From the NCBI RefSeq assembly GCF_002257695.2, contig NZ_CP155571.1: 64,000 nucleotides of DNA; one strand, written 5' to 3'. The notes under the pieces were generated by a model. It saw only the letters and a program-made list of their open reading frames with translations, was not told the origin of the DNA and made no database searches. A program made the translations under genes and the position numbers. This DNA is from Sporomusa acidovorans (GTDB lineage: Bacteria > Bacillota > Negativicutes > Sporomusales > Sporomusaceae). This document shows positions 16,805 through 24,878 of the stretch, in pieces (position 1 is the first letter of the stretch; every line of letters starts with the position of its first letter).

Positions 16805-17833
16805 TTACCCAGCCAAATTCCCTTTTTTGAGGGTTGTCAGCGTATCCTGCAAACTTTCAAGCGTATCGAGTGCCTTACCGGTACCCAGGGCTACGCAGGA
16901 CAAGGGGTCTTCCGCCAAATAGGTAGGTATACCGGTTTCCTGATTGATTAACTTGTCCAGACCATGAATCAATGAACCCCCGCCCGTCATGACAATCCCG
17001 CGATCGACAATATCAGCGGCTAATTCCGGCGGTGTTTTTTCAAGTACCGACTTAACGCATTCCACAATCAACAATACCGGTTCTGACAAGGCCTCGCGCG
17101 TTTCGCTCGAGCTCATACGAATGGTTTTGGGTAAGCCGGATACTAAATCCCTGCCGCGAATCTCCATTGTTTCATTACGACCATTCGGGTAAGCCGTCGC
17201 AATAGCAACTTTTATTTCCTCGGCGGTACGCTCACCAATAAGAATATTATATTCCTTTTTAACATGGCGAATTAGCGCCTCATCAAACTTATCGCCGCCA
17301 ATTCTGAGGGATTCACTCACAACGATGCCGCCAAGGCTGAGGACGGCAACATCAGTAGTCCCACCGCCAATATCAACAACCATTGCCCCACACGGTTCAG
17401 AAATTTCAAGACCAGCGCCAAGAGCAGCCGCCAACGGCTCTTCAATAAGATAAGTTTTCCGAGCACCGGCTTGCATAGCGGCTTCCAGTACAGCCCGTTT
17501 TTCTACAGTTGTCACGCCTGAGGGAATACAAACCATAATTCTGGGCTTAAAAAAGATATTTTTGCCTGCCACTTTTTGAATAAAATGTCTGAGCATGCTT
17601 TCCGTTGTGTCATAATCGGCAATAACTCCCTCGCGCAGCGGACGAATAGCAATAATATTGCCCGGTGTCCGCCCTAACATCCGTCGTGCTTCTTCACCTA
17701 TGGCCAAAATGCGGTTAGAGTCGCGGTCAATGGCAACTACCGATGGTTCTCTCAATACAATTCCTTTTCCCTTTATGTATACTAAAACGTTGGCTGTTCC
17801 TAGATCGACGCCAATATCCATTGTTCCAAACAT
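16805..17833 (-). CDS. mbl: Rod-shape determining protein, MreB/Mbl family
   Basis: 342 residues, an actin-like ATPase with DIGVDLGTANVLVY (phosphate 1), VVDIGGGTTDVAVLSLG (phosphate 2) and MTGGGSLIHGLD (adenosine) motifs. Mbl filaments position the cell-wall elongation machinery at the inner membrane. I chose the ATG at 17833, which matches the usual short N-terminus before DIGVDLG; a TTG four codons upstream has its ribosome binding site too close. The position spoIIID-mbl-flgF-flgG is the Bacillus mbl neighbourhood, so Mbl rather than MreB. Confidence 0.93.
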   Translation of the reverse strand: MFGTMDIGVDLGTANVLVYIKGKGIVLREPSVVAIDRDSNRILAIGEEARRMLGRTPGNIIAIRPLREGVIADYDTTESMLRHFIQKVAGKNIFFKPRIMVCIPSGVTTVEKRAVLEAAMQAGARKTYLIEEPLAAALGAGLEISEPCGAMVVDIGGGTTDVAVLSLGGIVVSESLRIGGDKFDEALIRHVKKEYNILIGERTAEEIKVAIATAYPNGRNETMEIRGRDLVSGLPKTIRMSSSETREALSEPVLLIVECVKSVLEKTPPELAADIVDRGIVMTGGGSLIHGLDKLINQETGIPTYLAEDPLSCVALGTGKALDTLESLQDTLTTLKKGNLAG

Positions 17834-17858
17834 GTAAAAATCCAATCCCCCTTCAATT

Positions 17859-17887
17859 TATATACTACGCACTAAAGATTCTTGCAA
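17859..17887 (-). promoter_or_regulatory. Candidate promoter of mbl-flgF-flgG
   Basis: TTGCAA (17882-17887) and TATATA (17859-17864) are 17 bp apart on the minus strand, just ahead of the GAAGGGGG ribosome binding site of mbl. The untranslated leader would be short, about 20 nt. Confidence 0.45.
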
Positions 17888-17967
17888 AGCGTCCTCGTCT
17901 GTATCGGCAACACTTTTAATGCGTAATATAATTTTATGCCTCCAAGCCTGTCCACCTTATACGTAAG

Positions 17968-17988
17968 AAAAACTTGGCTTATGCCAAG
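17968..17988 (-). terminator. Terminator-like hairpin between spoIIID and mbl
   Basis: CTTGGC (17973-17978) pairs with GCCAAG (17983-17988) around a 4-nt loop, followed on the minus strand by five T residues. It lies about 200 nt after spoIIID and would keep spoIIID a separate unit. Confidence 0.65.
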
Positions 17989-18185
17989 TCCTCGGAGACA
18001 GCAGCAAAGCCTTAAATTTTTCTATTCGGCGGCCAGTACATGTTGCCAAACTTGCCATTTCTTAGCAGTTGAAAAAAAAAAGAAGCAGCAATCAGTTAAT
18101 CATAAGTGAATAAATAATTCTACAAATAATTTAAAAGTCCTCTATTTTTCGCTATGATTCTAACATATATCGTTTAACTTTTGAC

Positions 18186-18443
18186 TTAATCCTCTTTTTC
18201 TTCTTTGTATTTTTTTCTGGTAGCTTCGCCGCCGCGAATATGACGTTCCGCCTTATTAAGTTCCAGGATATTTTTAACTTTGGCCGCTAACCGCTTATTG
18301 ATTTCCGGAAGACGCTCAATCATATCTTTATGAACCGTGCTCTTGCTCACACCAAAAACAGCAGCTGTCTGGCGTACTGTATGCTTGGTTTCCAAGATGT
18401 GATTGCATATATCCAGAACCCGCTTGCGAATGTATTCTTTCAT
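18186..18443 (-). CDS. spoIIID: Sporulation transcription factor SpoIIID
   Basis: 85 residues with a helix-turn-helix (about 23-43: TVRQTAAVFGVSKSTVHKD) and a basic C-terminal tail, matching SpoIIID in length and motif throughout. It is the mother-cell switch protein acting with sigma-E during sporulation. The AGGGGGAAGAGAATGA stretch ahead of ATG 18443 supplies the ribosome binding site. Its place between spoIIQ-like and mbl is conserved with Bacillus. It is strong evidence that the organism makes endospores. Confidence 0.96.
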   Translation of the reverse strand: MKEYIRKRVLDICNHILETKHTVRQTAAVFGVSKSTVHKDMIERLPEINKRLAAKVKNILELNKAERHIRGGEATRKKYKEEKED

Positions 18444-18606
18444 TCATTCTCTTCCCCCTCGCGCCCGTCCTTTTAGCTCTTTGCTACCATGTATATGCGC
18501 CAGCGGGGTGAAGCAGAATCTCTGATTTTTAAATATTTTTACAATACCTGCTACATACAACGTGCTAAAGAATTTCGCAGGCGGGTGGTGTGTTGGTTTC
18601 ATGAAA

Positions 18607-18653
18607 AAAGAGGCTGTGGTAAACTTATTGCTAAGTCGCTCCACAACCTCTTT
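18607..18653 (-). terminator. Terminator of the spoIIQ-like gene
   Basis: 13-nt arms (18607-18619 with 18641-18653, one mismatch) followed on the minus strand by six T residues, 12 nt after the stop of the spoIIQ-like gene. Confidence 0.85.
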
Positions 18654-18664
18654 GTGATTTGCTT

Positions 18665-19369
18665 TTACTCGGCCTTAAGAATAGCGGGGAATAGTTCCTG
18701 AGGATCAATATATTCCCGGCTTTCCTCAAGCTGAACAGCCAAATGCAAATGCGGCTCAGGCTCAGCCAAACTAATTCCCATCGCTCCTATCGGCCTGCCA
18801 ACCTTTACCGCTGTCTTTTCCTGTATGGCAACACTGGCGAGAGAACTGTAGTAAATGGCGTATTGACCGCTCTTTACCACTACGGTAAGCCCATATTGCG
18901 CATCTGTATAAATGCTAAGCACTTCGCCGTTGGCCAGCACCGGTACAATTTGCCCTTCCTCTCCCCCGATGTCAACACCATTATGATAGCGCCAATCCTG
19001 ATATACCGGCTGAAATTGCCAGCCAAAATTATAGAGTATGGTACCATCTTTAAGATCATTAATGGTTTGGCCGTCATAGCCACTGTCGTCTGAATTTGCT
19101 TTTTGCTGTATTTGATCATCGATTGCGGGCGAAACTTCCGCGGTGGCCCCTGAAGCTGCCGGCGGTATATCGGTCGCCGGCGCTAAAGGCGACGGCACAA
19201 CTTCTTCCGCTACCGGCGAGCTTTTACTTGCCGGCGGATTTATAGAAGGATTCATTGTACTCAAAATAATAAACAATAGCAGTGATGCCAGCGATAGTAA
19301 TATGGCGGCTGTCACGATAGGTCCTAATTGGCTGAAACGTGTCACCTTCGTAATAATTTTTCCAGGCAT
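18665..19369 (-). CDS. spoIIQ: SpoIIQ-like LytM (M23) peptidase
   Basis: 234 residues: one membrane helix (about 17-37), a Pro/Ala-rich linker (about 40-95), and a LytM/M23 domain (about 105-225). The zinc ligands look complete: His129 and Asp133 in HNGVD, His209 in HLHLA, with His207 nearby. In B. subtilis SpoIIQ the first His is lost, whereas clostridial SpoIIQ keeps it. SpoIIQ sits in the forespore membrane and contacts SpoIIIAH in the mother cell. The assignment rests on synteny (spoIID, this gene, spoIIID, mbl) and architecture. Confidence 0.82.
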   Translation of the reverse strand: MPGKIITKVTRFSQLGPIVTAAILLSLASLLLFIILSTMNPSINPPASKSSPVAEEVVPSPLAPATDIPPAASGATAEVSPAIDDQIQQKANSDDSGYDGQTINDLKDGTILYNFGWQFQPVYQDWRYHNGVDIGGEEGQIVPVLANGEVLSIYTDAQYGLTVVVKSGQYAIYYSSLASVAIQEKTAVKVGRPIGAMGISLAEPEPHLHLAVQLEESREYIDPQELFPAILKAE

Positions 19370-19434
19370 AAAATCACCTCACGGATAGTATGCCCAGTTA
19401 CCCAGCCGTTGAAACACTAACGAACCCTATAGAT

Positions 19435-20436
19435 TTAGGATCCGAAAATATTCTTAATAGCAACACCTGTATAATAATATGTCAAAATTTGTCGAAAATT
19501 ACGATTCTCTTTTGCCTGTCCGTTGGCCCCATATTGGCATAAGCCAACACCATGGCCATAACCGGTTGTGCGAAATACAAATTTGTCGCCCATTGCTTCG
19601 ACAGAAAACTTTGTCGAACGCAAATCCAGCTTTTGGCGAACCTCCTGCCCAGACAGGACTTTAGAGCCAATGCGTACTTTATTTACCCGGCCTGAAGCTG
19701 TAAGATCAATAATGCCGGCTACATTGCCGCTGCCATTACTCTGAGCAGCGGCCATAATACCGGCATCCGGCCCTAAACTCATTTCCAGTTCGGCAAGCGA
19801 TAGTACCTTAGTATCCTGGTAACGGGGGGAAGCCTGATCCCAGCTGCAGGCGACGCTTTGCAAATAAGGGTAGTCAAAGCCCCAAACCTCCTGGGCACTG
19901 GCGGTACGCTCCCCGCTGGTGGAATGAAATACCGCATTGATCGGTTCCCCGTTATAGGTAATGATCAGCCCTCGCGTCTGGTCGACGGCTTGGCTGACTT
20001 TGCGCCAGTATTTACCGTAATTACCTTGCCATTTTTCTTTTAGTTTGGTTTCATCATACCAGGCCTGACTGTCTTTGTGATCGGTAGATACATCGGCGCC
20101 AGGATGTTCGGCTGATCCGGCACCACCAAAAGCCGCCATATGCTTAACTGCATAGGTTCTTGCTGCAACCGCCTGGGCCTTAAGAGCTTCCAGTTCAAAC
20201 TCAGCCGGCATTTCTGCAGCGACAACGCCCTTTACGTAATCCTCTAAATTCATGGATACAATCTGATTCATTTCATGCCTATAGACTTTAATCGTAATAT
20301 CCTCACCCCGGTAAGCGGCAGGCTGATTTATGGTCGATTCTCTGTTCCGGTCTGATAGCCCCAGGACAACTATTGCTGGAATAACAATAACTGCACCTAT
20401 TACCAAAAGAATACTATAGATGGCCATATGCCGCAC
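19435..20436 (-). CDS. spoIID: Stage II sporulation protein D, lytic transglycosylase
   Basis: 333 residues with one N-terminal membrane helix (about 6-28). The SpoIID core follows: Glu75 in AAEMPAEFELEALKAQAVAARTY is the expected catalytic residue; VFHSTSGERTASA and GYGHGVGLCQYGA are family motifs, the latter with Cys where Ser is usual. SpoIID cleaves peptidoglycan glycan strands during engulfment. The GTG at 20436 follows AAGGTGAG at normal spacing; an ATG three codons later is too far. A sigma-E-like promoter lies upstream. Confidence 0.95.
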   Translation of the reverse strand: MRHMAIYSILLVIGAVIVIPAIVVLGLSDRNRESTINQPAAYRGEDITIKVYRHEMNQIVSMNLEDYVKGVVAAEMPAEFELEALKAQAVAARTYAVKHMAAFGGAGSAEHPGADVSTDHKDSQAWYDETKLKEKWQGNYGKYWRKVSQAVDQTRGLIITYNGEPINAVFHSTSGERTASAQEVWGFDYPYLQSVACSWDQASPRYQDTKVLSLAELEMSLGPDAGIMAAAQSNGSGNVAGIIDLTASGRVNKVRIGSKVLSGQEVRQKLDLRSTKFSVEAMGDKFVFRTTGYGHGVGLCQYGANGQAKENRNFRQILTYYYTGVAIKNIFGS

Positions 20437-20483
20437 TTACTCACCTTCTTTAGCCCTCGCATCATGATAAGGCTCCTATATTC

Positions 20484-20512
20484 ATACTATGCAAACAAGC
20501 CATCCAATATGC
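20484..20512 (-). promoter_or_regulatory. Sigma-E-type promoter of spoIID
   Basis: On the minus strand GCATATT (20506-20512), a 14-bp spacer, and CATAGTAT (20484-20491) match the Bacillus sigma-E pattern (KMATATT, 13-15 bp, CATACAMT) at all seven -35 positions and six of eight -10 positions. It is about 48 nt ahead of the spoIID start. Confidence 0.7.
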
Positions 20513-20542
20513 AGAAAATGAACTTAGGTAAAAAGCATAAAA

Positions 20543-20579
20543 CGAGACTGCTTGTCGGTCCCCCGTAAAGCAATCTCGC
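20543..20579 (-). terminator. Terminator of murA
   Basis: 11-bp arms (20543-20553 with 20568-20578, one G-U) enclose a 14-nt GC-rich loop, about 40 nt after the murA stop. TTTT follows on the minus strand. Confidence 0.65.
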
Positions 20580-20619
20580 TCTTTATTATCCTATTATAAT
20601 TATTAGTTCTAACAAAGCC

Positions 20620-21876
20620 CTACTGTTGAACCCGCTTGATATCCGCACCAATACTGCGGAATTTTTCTACTAGGTGGTCATACCCCCGGTCTATATGATG
20701 AATATAGCCGATTTCGGTTTGGCCGTCGGCAACCAGGCCTGCCAGCACAAGTGCCGCCCCGGCTCTAAGATCGGTGGCCTTCACCGGACAACCGGTAAGT
20801 TTCGCTACCCCTTCGACCACAGCGCTGCGGCCATCTATTTTTATCGACGCACCCATCCGTTTTAACTCATCAACATGCATGAAGCGATTTTCAAAAACAG
20901 TTTCGGTTACAATACTAGTTCCTTGCGCCATGGTCATCAGTGCCATGAACTGGGCTTGCATATCTGTCGGGAAGCCAGGATAAGGCAAGGTTTTAATATC
21001 AACAGCGCGAACCGTGCCGTCACTGCGAACTCTCACTCCATTCACATCTTCTTCAATGAAAATACCTGCTTCTTTAAGTTTGGCAATAACCGGCTTTAAA
21101 TGTTCCGTTAACGCATTCTCTACATAGACGTCGCCGCCGGTCATAGCAGCCGCTACCATATAGGTTCCCGCCTCAATTCTGTCGGGAATAACACAATGAC
21201 AGGCACCTTTTAACTCGCTAACACCTTCAATCCGAATCATTTTGGTGCCGGCACCACGGATATTGGCTCCCATATGATTGAGCATATTGGCCAGATCCAC
21301 AATCTCCGGTTCTTCCGCCGGATTCTCAATAATGGTCTGACCTTTGGCCATGCTTGCCGCCATCATAATATTTTCAGTGGCACCAACACTGGGAAAGTCC
21401 AGATAAATTCTTGCTGCCTTTAAGCCTTGAGGAGCTCTGGCTTCAATAAAGCCGTGGCCCATAACGATTTCAGCACCAAGTGCTTCAAACCCCTTAAGGT
21501 GCAAATCAATTGGTCTGGTACCAATTGCACAGCCTCCGGGCAGTGATATTTTGGCACAGCCTTCCCTGGCCAACAGCGGGCCCATAACCAAAAAGGATGC
21601 TCGCATTTTGCGGACAAGATCATAAGGCGCTTCACAAGCCGCAATCTTGCTGCTATCAACATAAAGTGTGCCTGGTTCAATTTTAACCGCCGCTCCCAGG
21701 TGCGACAACACCTCGGCAATTGTGCGGACATCTTCAAGATCTGGTATTTCTTCTAAAGTGCTGGGGGTTGTACCCAATAATGTTGCCGCAATAACCGGCA
21801 GCACGGCGTTTTTAGCTCCGCTGACTTTTACTGTGCCATAGAGCCGGTTTCCCCCGTGAACAATTAATTTTTCCAC
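20620..21876 (-). CDS. murA: UDP-N-acetylglucosamine 1-carboxyvinyltransferase MurA
   Basis: 418 residues. It transfers enolpyruvate from PEP to UDP-GlcNAc, the first committed step of peptidoglycan synthesis, in the cytoplasm. Visible hallmarks are SGAKNAVLPVIAA near the N-terminus, the catalytic Cys loop PGGCAIGTRPID, FPSVGATEN, IEAGTYMVAAA and TDLRAGAALVLAGL. The GTG at 21876 has GGGAGGA six bases upstream and gives the usual short N-terminus VEKLIVHGG; an earlier GTG only adds six residues. Adjacent spoIID and upstream atp genes match the Bacillus murAA neighbourhood. Confidence 0.97.
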   Translation of the reverse strand: MEKLIVHGGNRLYGTVKVSGAKNAVLPVIAATLLGTTPSTLEEIPDLEDVRTIAEVLSHLGAAVKIEPGTLYVDSSKIAACEAPYDLVRKMRASFLVMGPLLAREGCAKISLPGGCAIGTRPIDLHLKGFEALGAEIVMGHGFIEARAPQGLKAARIYLDFPSVGATENIMMAASMAKGQTIIENPAEEPEIVDLANMLNHMGANIRGAGTKMIRIEGVSELKGACHCVIPDRIEAGTYMVAAAMTGGDVYVENALTEHLKPVIAKLKEAGIFIEEDVNGVRVRSDGTVRAVDIKTLPYPGFPTDMQAQFMALMTMAQGTSIVTETVFENRFMHVDELKRMGASIKIDGRSAVVEGVAKLTGCPVKATDLRAGAALVLAGLVADGQTEIGYIHHIDRGYDHLVEKFRSIGADIKRVQQ

Positions 21877-22072
21877 AAAATTTCCTCCCACCACAGCGGT
21901 AAGTACAATGGTAAATTCCCTAGACTAGTTTATCATTACCGTGGTAGCTAAAGCAAGAGCCCTAAGTCTAATAATAATATAAAATAAAGCCTTTATCTTC
22001 AGTTTTGCCAGTATTTAGGCACGTTATTCCATGTAAATTATGGTCACCAAAAAATAAATCTCCAAATAAAAA

Positions 22073-22150
22073 ACTGCCACGCCTCGCCGCAATGACTGAA
22101 ATTAGTTTCTCTAATCCTTATCATTGCGAACGAAGGCCGCAGCAATTTTA
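22073..22150. repeat. Palindromic intergenic repeat, copy 1 (also likely atp operon terminator)
   Basis: A long imperfect palindrome with core CGCAATGA (22088-22095) and TCATTGCG (22121-22128), extended outward by related GCCACGCCTCGC and GCGGCCTTCGTT arms. It lies just after atpC. A related element occurs at 47943-48003. The shape recalls the GCAATGAC-type dispersed palindromes seen in many bacterial genomes. Confidence 0.6.
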
Positions 22151-22164
22151 ATTAGTTGCTACCC

Positions 22165-22569
22165 TTATTTTCTTTCAGCAACCTTAAGGCGCATCATAGC
22201 CCGTTTCAAAGCTACTTCCGCCCGCCGGACATCGGTGTCGGGCAAAGGACTCCGCAAGCGATTCTCGGCCCGTTCTTTGGCGGACTCAGCGCGTTCAATA
22301 TCGATTTCTGCCGGTAGTTCAGCGCAGCTTGCCAGGATGGTTATTTTTTGCGGCCGCACTTCAATAAAGCCGCCGCACAGGGCAAACTGCTGCTCACCCT
22401 CGTCGGTTTGAATCCTGAGGGGCCAGATGTCAAGTCCGGCGATGAGCGGGGCATGCCCTGGCAGGATGCCCAGGTCGCCGTCGGTCGCTCTGGCTATGAC
22501 CATGTTGACGTCGGCGGAATAGACCATCCGGTCAGGAGTAACAATATCCAGCCGAATTGTAGTGGCCAT
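22165..22569 (-). CDS. atpC: ATP synthase F1 subunit epsilon
   Basis: 134 residues: an N-terminal beta-sandwich (about 1-85, with RLDIVTPDRMVYSADV and GDLGILPGHAPL) and a C-terminal helical hairpin (about 90-134). It is the central-stalk subunit that regulates ATP hydrolysis. It follows atpD by 3 nt and ends the operon before a palindromic repeat. Confidence 0.95.
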   Translation of the reverse strand: MATTIRLDIVTPDRMVYSADVNMVIARATDGDLGILPGHAPLIAGLDIWPLRIQTDEGEQQFALCGGFIEVRPQKITILASCAELPAEIDIERAESAKERAENRLRSPLPDTDVRRAEVALKRAMMRLKVAERK

Positions 22570-22572
22570 GGT

Positions 22573-23982
22573 TTATTCCCCCTTCATCTGCTGGGCCTTT
22601 TCCACTGCTTCCTCAATTGTTCCTACCATATAGAAAGCCGTTTCCGGCAGTTCGTCGTATTTGCCGCTCAGGATTTCTTTGAAGCCGCGGATGGTTTCTT
22701 TGAGCGGTACGTATTTGCCGGGGGTGCCGGTGAAGGCTTCGGCTACGAAGAACGGCTGGCTGAGGAATCTTTGAATTTTCCTGGCCCGCGATACGGTGAG
22801 TTTGTCTTCGTCGGACAATTCTTCCATCCCTAGGATGGCGATGATATCCTGCAGTTCTTTATACCGCTGCAGTACTTCCTGCACGCCGCGGGCTACCTGG
22901 TAGTGGTCGTCTCCCAGGATATGCGGGTCCATGATACGGGAGGTGGAATCCAAGGGGTCCACGGCCGGGTAGATGCCCAGTTCAGCGATTTGACGGGAGA
23001 GTACGGTGGTGGCATCAAGGTGGGCGAAGGTCGCCGCCGGTGCCGGGTCGGTCAGGTCGTCAGCCGGTACATAGACGGCCTGGACGGAGGTTATGGAACC
23101 TTTTTTGGTGGAGGTGATCCGCTCTTGCAGGGCGCCGACGTCGGTGCTCAGGGTTGGCTGATAGCCGACGGCGGACGGCATGCGGCCGAGGAGGGCCGAC
23201 ACTTCGGAACCGGCCTGGATGAAGCGGAAGATGTTGTCGACGAAGAGGAGTACGTTCTGGCCGGCAACATCCCGGAAGTATTCGGCCATGGTGAGGCCGG
23301 TGAGGCCTACCCGCATTCTGGCGCCGGGCGGTTCGTTCATCTGTCCGTATACGAGGGCGGTTTTGTCGATAACGCCGGATTCGATCATTTCGTTCCACAG
23401 GTCGTTGCCTTCGCGGGTCCGTTCGCCTACGCCGGCGAATACGGAGTAGCCGCCATGCTCGGTGGCGATGTTGCGGATGAGTTCCATGATGAGGACGGTT
23501 TTGCCTACGCCCGCGCCGCCGAAGAGGCCGATTTTGCCGCCCAGGGCGTAGGGGGCGATGAGGTCAACGACTTTGATGCCGGTTTCTAATATCTGGGTGG
23601 ATGTTTCCTGGTCTTCGAAGGCCGGTGCCGGCCGGTGGATGGGCCAGAAGTCGTCGGCCGTGACTTGTTCGGGATTTTTGTCTACGGTTTCGCCAAGTAC
23701 GTTGAATACCCGGCCGAGTGTGCCTTTGCCGACTGGTATTTTTATGGGTGCCCCGGTGTCTACTGCCTTCATGCCGCGGGTTAGGCCGTCGGTCGAGGAC
23801 ATGGCTACGCAGCGGACGGTGTTGTCGCCCAGGTGCTGCATGACTTCGGCCGTCAGTTTTACGTGGACGTCGCCCACTGTTTCGTCGATGGTGACGGCGT
23901 TATAGATGGCTGGCAGTTTTTCCGGGGGAAACTCAGCGTCAATAACAGGACCGATAACTTGGATAATTCTACCGATATTCAC
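22573..23982 (-). CDS. atpD: ATP synthase F1 subunit beta
   Basis: 469 residues, the catalytic subunit. Walker A is GGAGVGKT, the catalytic Glu region is GVGERTREGNDLW, and ALLGRMPSAVGYQPTL and the DELSEED-like EELSDEDK (about 395) are visible. It makes ATP at the F1 interface in the cytoplasm. Together with atpG and atpA it is visibly more GC-rich than the atpH-atpB part of the same operon. Confidence 0.98.
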   Translation of the reverse strand: MNIGRIIQVIGPVIDAEFPPEKLPAIYNAVTIDETVGDVHVKLTAEVMQHLGDNTVRCVAMSSTDGLTRGMKAVDTGAPIKIPVGKGTLGRVFNVLGETVDKNPEQVTADDFWPIHRPAPAFEDQETSTQILETGIKVVDLIAPYALGGKIGLFGGAGVGKTVLIMELIRNIATEHGGYSVFAGVGERTREGNDLWNEMIESGVIDKTALVYGQMNEPPGARMRVGLTGLTMAEYFRDVAGQNVLLFVDNIFRFIQAGSEVSALLGRMPSAVGYQPTLSTDVGALQERITSTKKGSITSVQAVYVPADDLTDPAPAATFAHLDATTVLSRQIAELGIYPAVDPLDSTSRIMDPHILGDDHYQVARGVQEVLQRYKELQDIIAILGMEELSDEDKLTVSRARKIQRFLSQPFFVAEAFTGTPGKYVPLKETIRGFKEILSGKYDELPETAFYMVGTIEEAVEKAQQMKGE

Positions 23983-24020
23983 GGGGTTTCCCCTCCTTAA
24001 CTTCTTTGACCTTGCTTTAG

Positions 24021-24872
24021 TTATTTGAGTGCTTCGGCTCCGGCCACGATTTCGGTGATTTCACTGGTTATGGTGGCCTGACGCACTTTGTTGTAGTGTA
24101 AGGTCAGTTTGGATATGAGTTCTTGCGCGTTGTCTGTGGCGGAGCCCATGGCTGTCATCCGGGCCCCCAGTTCGCTGGCAGCGGATTGGAGCAAGGCTCC
24201 GTAGATGACGGTTTCGAGGTAACGCGGCAAGAGCAGACTGAGAACTTCATGGGCGGATGGTTCGAAGATGTACTCGGTTTTGGTCTGTTCTTCGCCTTCG
24301 CCAAGGCCGGCCACCGGTAATAGTTTTATGGTGGTGGGCGTCTGGTTGATGGGCGACTGGAAATGGGTGTAGGTCAGGTAGATTTCGTCATACTCGCCTG
24401 TTTGGTATTTTTCGCTTAACAGTCTGGCCAGCATGACGGCATCCTGGTAGGCTGGCTTTTCGGAAAAACCGGTGTATTCGCCATCCAGGCGATAGCCCCG
24501 CCGCTTGAAGTAGTCCCGGGCTTTGCGCCCTACGGTGATGAGTCTGACGTTGTTTTTACCGCTCGCATAGGGCAGAACCTGTTTGATGAGGTTCGAGGAA
24601 TAGGCCCCGGCGAGGCCTTTGTCGGCACTTAAGACGAGATGGCCGACGGTGTTTATGTCTCTGACGGCCAGTAGTGGATGGGCGGCATCCCGGGCACCCA
24701 GCGCCACATGGGCTAGTACTTCTCTGATTTTACCGGTATAAGGCTTGCTGGCAATGGCCCGTTCCTGCGCCCGGCGCAGTCTGGCCGCCGCTACCATTTT
24801 CATGGCTTTGGTGATTTGCTGGATGTTTTTTACGCTTTTTATGCGGCGGCGAATGTCTCTGGCGTTAGCCAT
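24021..24872 (-). CDS. atpG: ATP synthase F1 subunit gamma
   Basis: 283 residues: the N-terminal helix ARDIRRRIKSVKNIQQITKAMKMVAA and the C-terminal helix with ASELGARMTAMGSATDNAQELI are the paired coiled coil that rotates inside the F1 hexamer. It lies 6 nt after atpA and 38 nt before atpD. Confidence 0.97.
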   Translation of the reverse strand: MANARDIRRRIKSVKNIQQITKAMKMVAAARLRRAQERAIASKPYTGKIREVLAHVALGARDAAHPLLAVRDINTVGHLVLSADKGLAGAYSSNLIKQVLPYASGKNNVRLITVGRKARDYFKRRGYRLDGEYTGFSEKPAYQDAVMLARLLSEKYQTGEYDEIYLTYTHFQSPINQTPTTIKLLPVAGLGEGEEQTKTEYIFEPSAHEVLSLLLPRYLETVIYGALLQSAASELGARMTAMGSATDNAQELISKLTLHYNKVRQATITSEITEIVAGAEALK

Positions 24873-24878
24873 GTATGA

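Larger units (their letters stand above)
17834..18185 (-). other. Intergenic region spoIIID-mbl
   Basis: About 350 nt without a gene. It holds the mbl promoter candidate and a terminator-like hairpin (both listed separately). Around 18000-18060 a run containing GCAAAGCC on the plus strand resembles part of a GEMM riboswitch, but orientation and the rest do not fit. No other structure was recognised. Confidence 0.6.

Noticed and set aside
17950..18060. Possible cyclic-di-GMP (GEMM) riboswitch
   Set aside because: GCAAAGCC is on the plus strand while all nearby genes run on the minus strand, and the remaining conserved blocks are missing.
22903..23589. 228-codon plus-strand frame opposite atpD
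   Set aside because: Antisense to a certain atpD gene in a GC-rich, codon-biased stretch; low-complexity Gly/Asp/Val-rich translation and no ribosome binding site.
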